DNA of 20,971 bases, from positions 1 to 20,971 of the forward strand of contig JAZODH010000083.1 of NCBI GenBank assembly GCA_045596925.1. Direction: 5' to 3'. The notes beneath the pieces were generated by a model, which saw only the letters and a list, made by a program, of their open reading frames with translations, was not told the origin of the DNA and did not search any database. Source of the stretch: SIG710 sp045596925 (GTDB lineage Bacteria > Bacillota > Clostridia > Oscillospirales > CAG-272). Numbering within the stretch: position 1 is the stretch's first letter; each line of letters starts with the position of its first letter. Below, piece after piece: positions 6,686-14,326 of this stretch. The translations under genes were made by a program, and so were the position numbers.

Positions 6686-7810
6686 TTATTTATGCTGCAG
6701 AAATCCATATTTTATCAGGCGCAACATGGCGTAAAGTGCCTCGGAGACCGCAACATAAAACACAGAATACACAATATAATCCGCACTTCGGAGCGAGGAC
6801 AGATAATAAAAAGGCGGCAGGAGAAGCTGTATTTGCGGAACGTCCGCCAAATTGATAAATACGGGGCAAAGAACGAGCATAACGAGCGTCAAGATCGGCA
6901 TTAATGCTCCAAGGGCGCCTATGCTTTCGGTCAGTTCACCTATAACTATGCAGAACGCAGTACACAGAAAAATATAGACAAGCATGAGCAAAAGCTCAGT
7001 GCCGAGGGTCGTGAATATCCCCGTCAGCCACATTGAAGCAAGAGTGAGGATCGAGGCGTTAAAGGTCGAGATAAGTATATACGCCGATTCAATAAAAACC
7101 AGACTGCTCTCAGGGCTTCGGGCGAAAAGTCCGCCGTCGCGGTCACGCTTGAAGCTCATGAGCGCCGCATACGCACACAAAAAGACCGCCACCGCCAAAA
7201 TTCCTCTAACGGGACTTGCCAGCAGCTTCAGGTCGCTGACCTTTTGCTCGGAATTGTTGAATTTAATCTCAATTATAGGACGTGCTTCGAACTGACTGTA
7301 ATAATAGCCGTCGGTCGCTTCCCTGTCGGCATCGGGGAAATTCTCGGTCATAAAACCGTCGTAGATCGCTTTTGAGATATACGGATAAATGGTGGCGTAG
7401 AGCTTTTCACGGGCAAGACGCAGAAATACCGTGTCCTCCCGCTGGAATATCCGCACCACGGGCTCCCCGTCCCCGATAAAATTCTCGGCGGCATCATCAA
7501 GCTTGCCCTCAAGTATCCACGCGGCGTCGTAACCCCGTGCGGTCACCGCTTCAAGAGCCTTTTGTTCGCTGTCAAAATATTCGTATTTAATTATGGTAGT
7601 GCTTTTTTCCGATTCCGAAAAGACCTTTTGGGTACTCTCGTGGTCGGCGAAGATCGCTATTTTCACAAGCTCCCCCGAATTTTCCGAGAAGGCCGAAAAG
7701 GAGAGCGCAAGCAAGGCGATCAAGGCAAGTAAAGCAATGTATCCGGGCTTTTTGAACATTCGCTTCCAGATCATGAAAAGCCACACAAGTCCGCGTCTTA
7801 TCTTTTTCAT
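6686..7810 (-). CDS. ABC-2-type transporter permease (second subunit)
   Basis: The 374-aa membrane protein has one N-terminal helix (about 22-42), a large extracytoplasmic domain (about 43-200) and a C-terminal bundle of about five or six helices (about 204-365). This layout is typical of ABC-2 exporter permeases such as the YhgE/LinM-like group. The ATG overlaps the stop of the preceding permease by 4 nt (ATGA), with GGAGG upstream, so translation is coupled. The cargo cannot be deduced. Together with the neighbouring permease it would form a heterodimeric channel driven by the ATPase at 9021-9692. Confidence 0.82.
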   Translation of the reverse strand: MKKIRRGLVWLFMIWKRMFKKPGYIALLALIALLALSFSAFSENSGELVKIAIFADHESTQKVFSESEKSTTIIKYEYFDSEQKALEAVTARGYDAAWILEGKLDDAAENFIGDGEPVVRIFQREDTVFLRLAREKLYATIYPYISKAIYDGFMTENFPDADREATDGYYYSQFEARPIIEIKFNNSEQKVSDLKLLASPVRGILAVAVFLCAYAALMSFKRDRDGGLFARSPESSLVFIESAYILISTFNASILTLASMWLTGIFTTLGTELLLMLVYIFLCTAFCIVIGELTESIGALGALMPILTLVMLVLCPVFINLADVPQIQLLLPPFYYLSSLRSADYIVYSVFYVAVSEALYAMLRLIKYGFLQHK

Positions 7811-9024
7811 GCCGTTTCCTCCGAAAGTCTTTTATGTCTGACAAACACCGAAAGAGCGAAAAAGACCGCCGTATACAGCAAACATGCGCCCCATACGTTG
7901 CTCTCGCGCAAAGCTATGTTTTCACGCAAAAATTCAAAGGTTATACCCGACGGCAATACCGACGCCACTCTCTGAATACTCTGCGGGAACATATAATAAG
8001 GATAAAAGCAACCCGAAATATAGCCCAGTGCCGCCGACAGCGCAAACTGCGCAAGCACGCCCGAGATTATTCCCGACGTCAGCTCGTACAAGGCAAATTG
8101 CAGAGCCGATATCATCAGCACGCATGGCAAAAGAGAGACGGAAAGTCTCGTTACCCAACGAGGGTCGATGCCAATATCAAGTCTCTGACAAACTGCTCCT
8201 CCACCAATCGACAAAGCCGAAAGTGAAAGCCATATCAGCAGAAAATAAGACAGATATTCGCACAGTATCAGCTGCCACGTCTTCATACCCTTTGACAAAA
8301 GAAGCCTTCCCATGGGTAGATTTTTATCTGCAAAAAGCGGACAGCAAGCAACCGAGAAGATAAGCAGGAAAAAGGTTATGATACCGCAAACGTAATATTC
8401 TGCCGTGCTGAGAGTATCGATTCCGAGGGTGCGCAGCTCAAAAGCCGAGCTACGGTCAAGTATCTCGGTTATGTATTTGAGATTCAGGCGGTTTGTTTTA
8501 TCCGCCATGCCGTCGGCGTCGTTGTCGTAGCCGTAGTCCATCATGGCGTATATTCCGCTCTCGGAGTCGGTCACAAGGGGTGACAGCACCTGCGCCACCT
8601 CGCTCATAAGTATTGCTGAAATGTCGGCAGAGGATCTGGTCATGACGAAGGTCAGCACCGCATCCTCTCCTTTCACAAGCGAAGAAACGTAGTTGTCGGG
8701 CACAAGCACGTACGCGCTTATTTCAAGCGTCGAGAGGGCTTTTTCAGCTTCCTTTTCGGTCATGTTTACAAAATCCACCGAGAAGCTGATGTCGTCTGCC
8801 TGTGCGATGGTTTCAAAGCCGATGCCCAGGTGCGTTCCCTGGGTATCTCCCGCGATTCCTATCTTTATCTTCTGACGGCTCACGTCGTTTTTGTCCGTGT
8901 TTACCATGACTGCGGCGGCAAGAGTCAGCACGCCCGCCAAAAGCAAGATCGCCACGGCCACAGCCACAAGACTTTTTGATGCTTTTTTCAAGCAGAGGCG
9001 AAAATAAGCAAGAGATCTCATCAT
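7807..9024 (-). CDS. ABC-2-type transporter permease (first subunit)
   Basis: The 405-aa protein has the same architecture as the next gene: a helix at about 18-40, an outer domain at about 41-210, then about six helices. The outer domain contains AGDTQGTHLG and LVPDNYVSSLVKGEDAVLTFV, a pattern common to ABC-2 permeases with a periplasmic-type loop. It is coupled at both ends by ATGA overlaps, with the ATPase upstream and the second permease downstream. The immediate RBS is weak (GGCGGTGAG), as expected for a gene translated by coupling. Substrate unknown. Candidates by family are drugs, peptides or lipid-linked molecules, but nothing in the sequence decides. Confidence 0.84.
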   Translation of the reverse strand: MMRSLAYFRLCLKKASKSLVAVAVAILLLAGVLTLAAAVMVNTDKNDVSRQKIKIGIAGDTQGTHLGIGFETIAQADDISFSVDFVNMTEKEAEKALSTLEISAYVLVPDNYVSSLVKGEDAVLTFVMTRSSADISAILMSEVAQVLSPLVTDSESGIYAMMDYGYDNDADGMADKTNRLNLKYITEILDRSSAFELRTLGIDTLSTAEYYVCGIITFFLLIFSVACCPLFADKNLPMGRLLLSKGMKTWQLILCEYLSYFLLIWLSLSALSIGGGAVCQRLDIGIDPRWVTRLSVSLLPCVLMISALQFALYELTSGIISGVLAQFALSAALGYISGCFYPYYMFPQSIQRVASVLPSGITFEFLRENIALRESNVWGACLLYTAVFFALSVFVRHKRLSEETA

Positions 9025-9692
9025 AGCAGACTCACCGCCAGCTTCTCCGGGTCGCCGTCAAAGTCATAGGAGACGAGTTTGCCGTCTTTGAGCAGGTATA
9101 TATCGTCACAGACCGAAAGCTCCGAGGTATCGTGGGTGGTGATGATGACCGAGCCGCCACTGTTTTTGAAAGCGGTGATATAGTCGGTGATATTTTTCTT
9201 GCACACGAAATCTATCGCCGCCGATGGCTCGTCCATAAGCAGAATCTTGGGGTGGCACGCCATGGAGCAGCCGATAGACAGTCTTTTCTTCATGCCGCCC
9301 GAGAGCTTTGAAACGGGCTTCGTGAGAAAGTCCGATATTCCAAGCAGAGACAGAACTCCGCTCTCAAGCTCGTCCTTAAGCTCGCCTCGGGAATACCACA
9401 AAAGCAAATTGTCACGGGCGCTGAGCTCCTCCATAAGAGGAGTCCCCTGGGGAACGTATCCCACGTATTCGGCGCGCAGAGCACTCTTTTTGAGAAGGTC
9501 GCCCGCATCGCACGCAAAGCTGCCTCCGTCGGCTCGCCGCACGCCCGCAAGAATGCTCAAAAGAGTGGATTTTCCGCTTCCGTTAACGCCAAGTATTCCG
9601 ATACACTTGCCGGAAGGCACATCAAGAGTTATATCCTCTAAGATCGTTTTTCTTCCGTATTTCTTTTTTATCTCACTTATTCTGAAATCCAT
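9021..9692 (-). CDS. ABC transporter ATP-binding protein
   Basis: A complete 223-aa nucleotide-binding subunit. Walker A is GVNGSGKST (35-43, K41), the Q-loop is at Q82, the ABC signature is LSGGM (130-134), Walker B is ILLMDEP with D154 and catalytic E155, the D-loop includes D161 and the switch histidine is H187 (TTHD). It is a short single-NBD exporter subunit of the CcmA/DrrA-like type without a C-terminal regulatory domain. An AAAGGAT lies 11 nt upstream of the ATG. It is the first gene of the three-gene exporter cassette. A stem-loop (9711-9743) separates it from the zinc-ribbon membrane protein, so expression may depend on partial read-through. Confidence 0.95.
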   Translation of the reverse strand: MDFRISEIKKKYGRKTILEDITLDVPSGKCIGILGVNGSGKSTLLSILAGVRRADGGSFACDAGDLLKKSALRAEYVGYVPQGTPLMEELSARDNLLLWYSRGELKDELESGVLSLLGISDFLTKPVSKLSGGMKKRLSIGCSMACHPKILLMDEPSAAIDFVCKKNITDYITAFKNSGGSVIITTHDTSELSVCDDIYLLKDGKLVSYDFDGDPEKLAVSLL

Positions 9693-9710
9693 TTTTATAA
9701 GATCCTTTTC

Positions 9711-9743
9711 AAAGAAACCGCTGCTGAAAGCAGCGGTTTCTTT
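9711..9743 (-). terminator. hairpin between the zinc-ribbon membrane gene and the ABC operon
   Basis: A perfect 15-bp stem (9711-9725 with 9729-9743) has a 3-nt loop. On the minus strand the 3' arm ends TTTCTTT and then reads GAAAAGG, so the U-tract lies within the stem and is interrupted. It could be a leaky terminator. No clear separate promoter for the ABC genes is visible between it and the ATPase start. Confidence 0.65.
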
Positions 9744-9757
9744 TGTTCACGTTATTA

Positions 9758-11455
9758 TCAGCCGAGCATTCCGCCTATAAGACCGCTCAGATCAAGTCCC
9801 GCCTGAGCAAGTCTGGCGAAAAGCGAGAAAATATCAATATTGCTTCCGAATTCCTCAGGGTCGCTGTATGTTGTTCCATCGGGGATCGCAGGAACGTAGA
9901 TACTGTCGGAGGCGCTTTCGATAACGATCTCGCCCAGATCGAAGTTCATAAGAGAAAGTCCTATGCTGACGTTGCTTGCTTTATCCGTCACATCAAAGTC
10001 AAGGGTGACTCTGAGCGTAGACAAAACGACCAGCGTTTCATTATAAGGATCAAGATCCTCAATGCCGTCGCCCAGGGTTATTTCAACCGTTCCGGCGAGC
10101 TTTTCATCATCATACATGAATTTGTCAAATTCAAGATTTACTATCTCATTCTCAAAGGCGGTCAGAGACGCCGCGCCCGTGAACGCACCGTTTTCCTCTG
10201 TTCCCTTGCCCGAAAATTCAATCGAGCCTTCAAATTCCTGGTGAATGGAATATTCAAACGCCTTATCGCGGCCGTTCTTTACAGTAGCAGCAAGAATCTT
10301 AACGCCGTTTACCTCAAAGGCTCTGCCGATCACGTGGTCGGAATCAACGTACATCTTATATACGATAACGTTGTCGCCAAAGGTTATATCCTCTTCGGTC
10401 AGAGAACTTATTCCCTCGTTGCAGAAAACGTCGATCTCGGAAATGATCTCTTCTCTTGTGAGTCCCGTGTAATAGTTTTCAACCAGGTCGCCCGCAAAAT
10501 TCTTGATATTCTCGGACTTCGTGAGCTGTTCAAGAGCTGCTACCACCATTTTAGCCGCAGTTTCCTCTTTGATCGTGAGGGTGTAGACCGTGCAGTTACA
10601 GGAAACGCCGTCGATAGAAAAAGCTTCTTTGTTCTTTGTTGCGTCTCCTGCGGCATCGTAAGCCGCGTCGACGATAGCGAGAACGTCGTTGATGACCTTG
10701 TCGCTTATCTCAAGGGAGGACATATTTTCCACAAGGGACGATACCGACGCCTTGCCGCCTTCGGGCATAAACATTCCCAGATCAAGCTCCAGCGCACCGT
10801 CAATAAGACCGGGGACCGTCACGTAAACCTTGTCGGTTTCTATATCAACCGTAACGTCAATGGCAATGATATTGGTGTCGCTCAAGGAAAGGTTGAGACG
10901 GCAGCCGTACTGCTGTCCCTTTGCGGCTACGTCAAAATCGATCTTGCCGGAGCTGATATCGCCGATATATGTACTGAACTGTCCTGCAAGGTAATCGGAA
11001 AGGTTTACTCCGACACTGCCGCTGTATTTTGCATCCTCTCCCACTGTTTCAAGGGGCGAGGAAAGAGCCTCAAGGCTATCTTCTATCATATCGCGGTCAT
11101 ACATTGCCATGACTTCCCGATCACTCATGAAAGCGCGCTTCATCATAGGAATGCAGATCACCGCCGCAACTGCAAGAACCGCGACAGCCGCAATAACTGC
11201 TGCCAGGATAACAGGCTTTTTGCTCTTTTTGGGAGTTCTTTTTTCTGCGAACATCGCAGGATTGGGCTGTGCATTATTATATGCGCCCATGGGGGGCTGC
11301 TGATAAACGGGGTTCTGATTTACAGGCTGCTGAGTGGGTTGCTGATTTTGAGGCTGAGCCTGCTCTGAGCCTCCGTTGTTAAAGGTCGGTGTTCCGCACG
11401 TACCGCAGAAGAGCTGACCCTCTGCCAGTTGTGCGCCGCATTTCTTACAAAACAT
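9758..11455 (-). CDS. zinc-ribbon, single-pass membrane protein with large extracytoplasmic domain
   Basis: The 565-aa protein is in three parts. Residues 1-22 are a zinc ribbon (CKKCGAQL... FCGTCG, two CXXC pairs). A Q/N/P-rich flexible linker follows (about 27-72), then basic residues and one hydrophobic helix (about 81-104). The remaining 460 residues are acidic, predicted beta-rich and exported, with segments such as SGSVGVNLSDYLAGQFSTY and SLTAFENEIVNLEFDKFMYD. The topology is N-in, C-out. A consensus promoter lies at 11521-11549 and AAGGAGAATATT precedes the ATG. Such proteins are common in clostridia as hypotheticals. The outer domain loosely recalls lipoprotein-like beta folds, but I cannot name it. 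A role with the downstream ABC exporter is only a neighbourhood inference. Confidence 0.82.
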   Translation of the reverse strand: MFCKKCGAQLAEGQLFCGTCGTPTFNNGGSEQAQPQNQQPTQQPVNQNPVYQQPPMGAYNNAQPNPAMFAEKRTPKKSKKPVILAAVIAAVAVLAVAAVICIPMMKRAFMSDREVMAMYDRDMIEDSLEALSSPLETVGEDAKYSGSVGVNLSDYLAGQFSTYIGDISSGKIDFDVAAKGQQYGCRLNLSLSDTNIIAIDVTVDIETDKVYVTVPGLIDGALELDLGMFMPEGGKASVSSLVENMSSLEISDKVINDVLAIVDAAYDAAGDATKNKEAFSIDGVSCNCTVYTLTIKEETAAKMVVAALEQLTKSENIKNFAGDLVENYYTGLTREEIISEIDVFCNEGISSLTEEDITFGDNVIVYKMYVDSDHVIGRAFEVNGVKILAATVKNGRDKAFEYSIHQEFEGSIEFSGKGTEENGAFTGAASLTAFENEIVNLEFDKFMYDDEKLAGTVEITLGDGIEDLDPYNETLVVLSTLRVTLDFDVTDKASNVSIGLSLMNFDLGEIVIESASDSIYVPAIPDGTTYSDPEEFGSNIDIFSLFARLAQAGLDLSGLIGGMLG

Positions 11456-11520
11456 AATATTCTCCTTCTTCGGCTTCGTTCAAAGTGACTTTCCTTTGTT
11501 GTTTTAAGTCATCTCTGTTG

Positions 11521-11549
11521 ATTATATCATTTTTATTCAAATATGTCAA
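11521..11549 (-). promoter_or_regulatory. consensus promoter of the 565-aa gene
   Basis: On the minus strand, TTGACA (11544-11549), 17 bp and TATAAT (11521-11526), both perfect. It is divergent from the T-box promoter about 90 bp away. Confidence 0.9.
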
Positions 11550-11636
11550 TAAAAATATATATCCGACACACAATACCGCTTTTTGTAAATACAGGTATTT
11601 ATATGGAATTTTTCTCAAAAATTTTTCACTTTTCTA

Positions 11637-11665
11637 TTGACAAAACATTTTTGCGGTGGTATAAT
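11637..11665 (+). promoter_or_regulatory. consensus extended -10 promoter of the T-box transcript
   Basis: A perfect TTGACA (11637-11642), a 17-bp spacer and a perfect TATAAT (11660-11665) preceded by TGG. Initiation is expected near 11672. Such a strong promoter is usual where a riboswitch does the controlling. Confidence 0.9.
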
Positions 11666-11671
11666 GCGTAA

Positions 11672-11963
11672 CATAACAGAATATGTGGTAAAAACAGCAA
11701 TGACGAAGACGGTCTGTTTCGACACGTTCACAGAGAGCCGATGGCAGGTGAAAATCGGTACGCAGAGAAACGCTTGACCCATCACTTCCGAGCCGGAGCC
11801 CGAAAGGCATTACGCTGAGTAGACGTTCCCGTCCCGTGCAACGTAACTGCACAAGGCTTGTCAGAGCCGTAAAGAGGCACGTTTTATACGTGCAATTTGA
11901 GTGGTACCGCGGATAGTAATATTCGTCTCAAGCAAGGTTTTTGAACCGAGCTTGGGATTTTTT
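11672..11963 (+). promoter_or_regulatory. T-box riboswitch, probable isoleucine specifier (ATC)
   Basis: T-box leaders bind a specific tRNA and stop transcription when it is charged. Visible parts: the conserved AGAGAG (11732-11737) followed by an apical hairpin (11738-11742 with 11754-11758); the ACTTCCGAG stretch that normally follows the specifier (11784-11792); a stem just before the antiterminator (11877-11882 with 11888-11893); and the T-box core TGGTACCGCGG (11902-11912). The specifier candidate is ATC at 11781-11783, in an internal loop bounded by GAAG/CTTC (11705-11708 with 11785-11788) and GGTC/GACC (11711-11714 with 11776-11779), with A following it. The antiterminator pairs TTGAG (11897-11901) with CTCAA (11927-11931), plus CGGATA/TATTCG. 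TGGU would pair with a tRNA ending ACCA, and tRNA-Ile has discriminator A. The class is near certain; the Ile reading is good but not proven. Confidence 0.93.
11926..11963 (+). terminator. T-box-controlled intrinsic terminator
   Basis: The stem 11926-11933 with 11950-11957 (one G-U pair), an internal AA/GA loop and GGTT/AACC is followed by a run of six T. Its 5' arm shares CTCAA with the antiterminator helix, so the two folds are mutually exclusive. Confidence 0.88.
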
Positions 11964-12013
11964 GCTTTTTTATGACATTTTCCGAAAATTTCGCCTAAAG
12001 GGAGGAAAACAAA

Positions 12014-14293
12014 ATGGACACACAACTGAAAGACGTTGCCGCCAGAATCAGGGAGCTGAGAACCATTGCAGGGCTTACCGAAGCGGAAATGGCAGAAAAG
12101 ACCGAGGTCACCGAGGAAAGGTACAAGATACTCGAGCAAGGTGAAACGGACTTCGGCTTCACTTTTATTTACAAATGCGCTCACGTTTTCGGCGTCGAGA
12201 TCAAGGACCTGCTTGAGGGTCGAAGCCCCAAGCTCTCCCTCTACAACGTAACGAGAAGCGGTGAAGGTCTTCCCATCGCTCGAAAGTCGGGCTTTTATTA
12301 TTACGACCTTGCGCCTTCCTTCAGAAACAAGATCGGTGAACCATTTTTTGTAAAGATCCCCGCATCGGGCGAGGATATGCACTTTGCTACCCACGAGGGT
12401 CAGGAGATCGATATCGTGGTCAAGGGCACCCTGCTCTTCCAGATCCAGGACCGCACCGAGGTACTCAATCCCGGCGACACCATTTACTACAACAGCGGTG
12501 AGCCTCACGCCATGCGTGCTCTGGGCGGTGAGGACTGCGAGATCTACGCCGTAGTTCTCCGTCCCACCACAGCAAAAGGAAAGGAAACGGGCAAATACGC
12601 TGAGCTTCCCGACTTTATCCGTCAGCATCACATGGAAAACACAGTTGCCGACAACTTTATTGAAACAAAGGTTGACGAAAACGGGGTGCTTCAGTCTATT
12701 TCCTTCAAGAACGAGGACAAATTCAATTTTGCCTTCGACTGCGTTGACGCTATTGCCGAAAAGACCCCCGACAAGAGAGCCATGCTCTGGGTTTCAAACG
12801 AAAAAGAGGAGCACACCTTCACCTTCGGCGATATGAAGAAGTACTCCGCCATGACCGCAAATTACCTTGAGTCCCTGGGAATCAAAAAGGGCGACAGGGT
12901 CATGCTGGTATTGAAGCGCCACTACCAGTTCTGGTTCACTATCCTTGCACTTCACAAGATCGGTGCTATCGTAATTCCCGCCACCAATCAGCTTCTCGAA
13001 CACGATTTTGACTACCGCTTCAAGGCGGCAGGTGTAAAGGCCGTTGTCTGCACAGCAGACGGCGACGTTGCCATGCACGCAGAAAAGGCCGCCGAGGCAT
13101 TCCCCGACATGATAAAGGTGATCGTTGGCGCAAAGCGTCTCGGCTGGCATGATTTCAACAGCGAAATGGCTCTTTGCTCGGACGTATACGAACGCCGTCC
13201 CGACACCCCCTGCGGAAATGACCCCATGCTTATGCTCTTCACCTCGGGTACGACAGGCTACCCCAGCATAGCGGCTCACTCCTACACCTATCCTCTGGGT
13301 CACTATCCCACCGCAAAATATTGGCACAACGTAAAACCGAGCGGTCATCATTTGACCATCTCGGACACAGGCTGGGGTAAGGCGCTTTGGGGTAAGCTCT
13401 ACGGTCAATGGCTCTGCGAGGCGGGCGTATTTACATACGACTTTGACCGTTTCCACCCTGAGGATATTCTCCCCATGTTCGCAAAATACAACATCACCAC
13501 CTTCTGCGCGCCTCCCACCATGTACCGCTTCTTTATAAAGGAAGACCTTTCAAAGTACGATCTTTCCTCTATCCAGTACGCGACCACCGCAGGCGAGGCG
13601 CTGAACCCCGAGGTGTTCCATCAGTTTAAAAAAGCTACGGGACTGACCATCATGGAGAGCTTTGGTCAGACAGAGACTACCATGGCTATCTCCAATCTTG
13701 TGGGAACGACCCCCAAGATCGGCTCTATGGGTAAGGCAAGCCCTCTTTACGATATCCGTATCCTTGACGTTGACGGAAACGAGCTGAGCGCAGGTGAAAC
13801 GGGCGAGATCTGCATAAAGATCCCCGAGGGCAAAGCTCCCTGCGGACTTTTCCTTGGCTACTACAACAACCAAGAAAAGACCGATTCCGTATGGCACGAC
13901 GGCTACTATCACACGGGCGACCAGGCGACCATGGACGAGGACGGTTATCTTTGGTACGTTGGACGTATCGACGACGTTATCAAGTCCTCGGGATACCGTA
14001 TCGGTCCCTTTGAGATCGAAAGCGTTATCATGGAGTTGCCTTACGTGCTTGAATGCGCGATCACGGGTGTTCCCGACCCCGTAAGAGGTCAGGCGGTAAA
14101 GGCGACCATCGTGCTCACCCGTGGTACGACTTCCTCCGACGAGCTGGTCAAGGAGATCCAGAATTACGTCAAGACACACACTGCGCCTTACAAGTACCCA
14201 AGAATCGTTGAGTTCGTCGACGAGCTTCCCAAGACCATCAGCGGTAAGATCAGACGAGTTCAGATCAGAGAAACGGATAAAAACAAGGCTTAA
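12014..14293 (+). CDS. XRE-cupin-acyl-CoA synthetase fusion (AMP-forming)
   Basis: A 759-aa, three-part protein. Residues about 5-66 are an XRE-type helix-turn-helix (IRELRTIAGLTEAEMAEKT). Residues about 95-185 form a cupin with H127-x3-E131 and H165 as likely metal or ligand residues. Residues about 210-755 are a complete ANL ligase, which makes an acyl-AMP and then acyl-CoA. The P-loop TSGTTG is at 410-415, MESFGQTETT and TGDQATMDEDGY follow, and the adenylation lysine is K745 in ISGKIRR. SDTGWGKALWG resembles medium/branched-chain acyl-CoA synthetases. The usual Lys after the P-loop (GxPK) is replaced (GYPSI). GGGAGG precedes the ATG by about 8 nt. It is alone on its transcript behind a T-box, so amino-acid supply controls it. 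The likely substrate is 2-methylbutyrate or another branched short-chain acid (inference). HTH and cupin functions are unknown. Confidence 0.9.
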   Translation: MDTQLKDVAARIRELRTIAGLTEAEMAEKTEVTEERYKILEQGETDFGFTFIYKCAHVFGVEIKDLLEGRSPKLSLYNVTRSGEGLPIARKSGFYYYDLAPSFRNKIGEPFFVKIPASGEDMHFATHEGQEIDIVVKGTLLFQIQDRTEVLNPGDTIYYNSGEPHAMRALGGEDCEIYAVVLRPTTAKGKETGKYAELPDFIRQHHMENTVADNFIETKVDENGVLQSISFKNEDKFNFAFDCVDAIAEKTPDKRAMLWVSNEKEEHTFTFGDMKKYSAMTANYLESLGIKKGDRVMLVLKRHYQFWFTILALHKIGAIVIPATNQLLEHDFDYRFKAAGVKAVVCTADGDVAMHAEKAAEAFPDMIKVIVGAKRLGWHDFNSEMALCSDVYERRPDTPCGNDPMLMLFTSGTTGYPSIAAHSYTYPLGHYPTAKYWHNVKPSGHHLTISDTGWGKALWGKLYGQWLCEAGVFTYDFDRFHPEDILPMFAKYNITTFCAPPTMYRFFIKEDLSKYDLSSIQYATTAGEALNPEVFHQFKKATGLTIMESFGQTETTMAISNLVGTTPKIGSMGKASPLYDIRILDVDGNELSAGETGEICIKIPEGKAPCGLFLGYYNNQEKTDSVWHDGYYHTGDQATMDEDGYLWYVGRIDDVIKSSGYRIGPFEIESVIMELPYVLECAITGVPDPVRGQAVKATIVLTRGTTSSDELVKEIQNYVKTHTAPYKYPRIVEFVDELPKTISGKIRRVQIRETDKNKA

Positions 14294-14297
14294 ATCA

Positions 14298-14326
14298 AAA
14301 ACAGCACCGATTTTCGGTGCTGTTTT
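14298..14326. terminator. convergent terminator of the ligase and DUF89 genes
   Basis: A 13-bp stem (14298-14310 with 14314-14326) has a TTT loop, with a T-run to the right and an A-run to the left. It abuts the DUF89 stop codon at 14327 and works in both directions. Confidence 0.9.

Noticed and set aside
9743..11368. 541-codon open frame on the plus strand
   Set aside because: It is antisense to the 565-aa zinc-ribbon membrane gene, which has a consensus promoter, a ribosome binding site and recognisable domains. The plus-strand translation has no such support.
11782..11787. Alternative T-box specifier register CAC (His) or CAT
   Set aside because: It would not be followed by the expected A and falls into the bounding helix. 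ATC immediately before ACTTCCGAG fits the usual layout better, but a covariance model should confirm it.
11861..12631. 256-codon minus frame across the T-box and ligase start
   Set aside because: It would run through the antiterminator and helix-turn-helix coding region; the plus-strand features are far better supported.
13550..14179. 209-codon minus frame inside the ligase gene
   Set aside because: It is a shadow of the ANL ligase C-terminal part, with no start signal.
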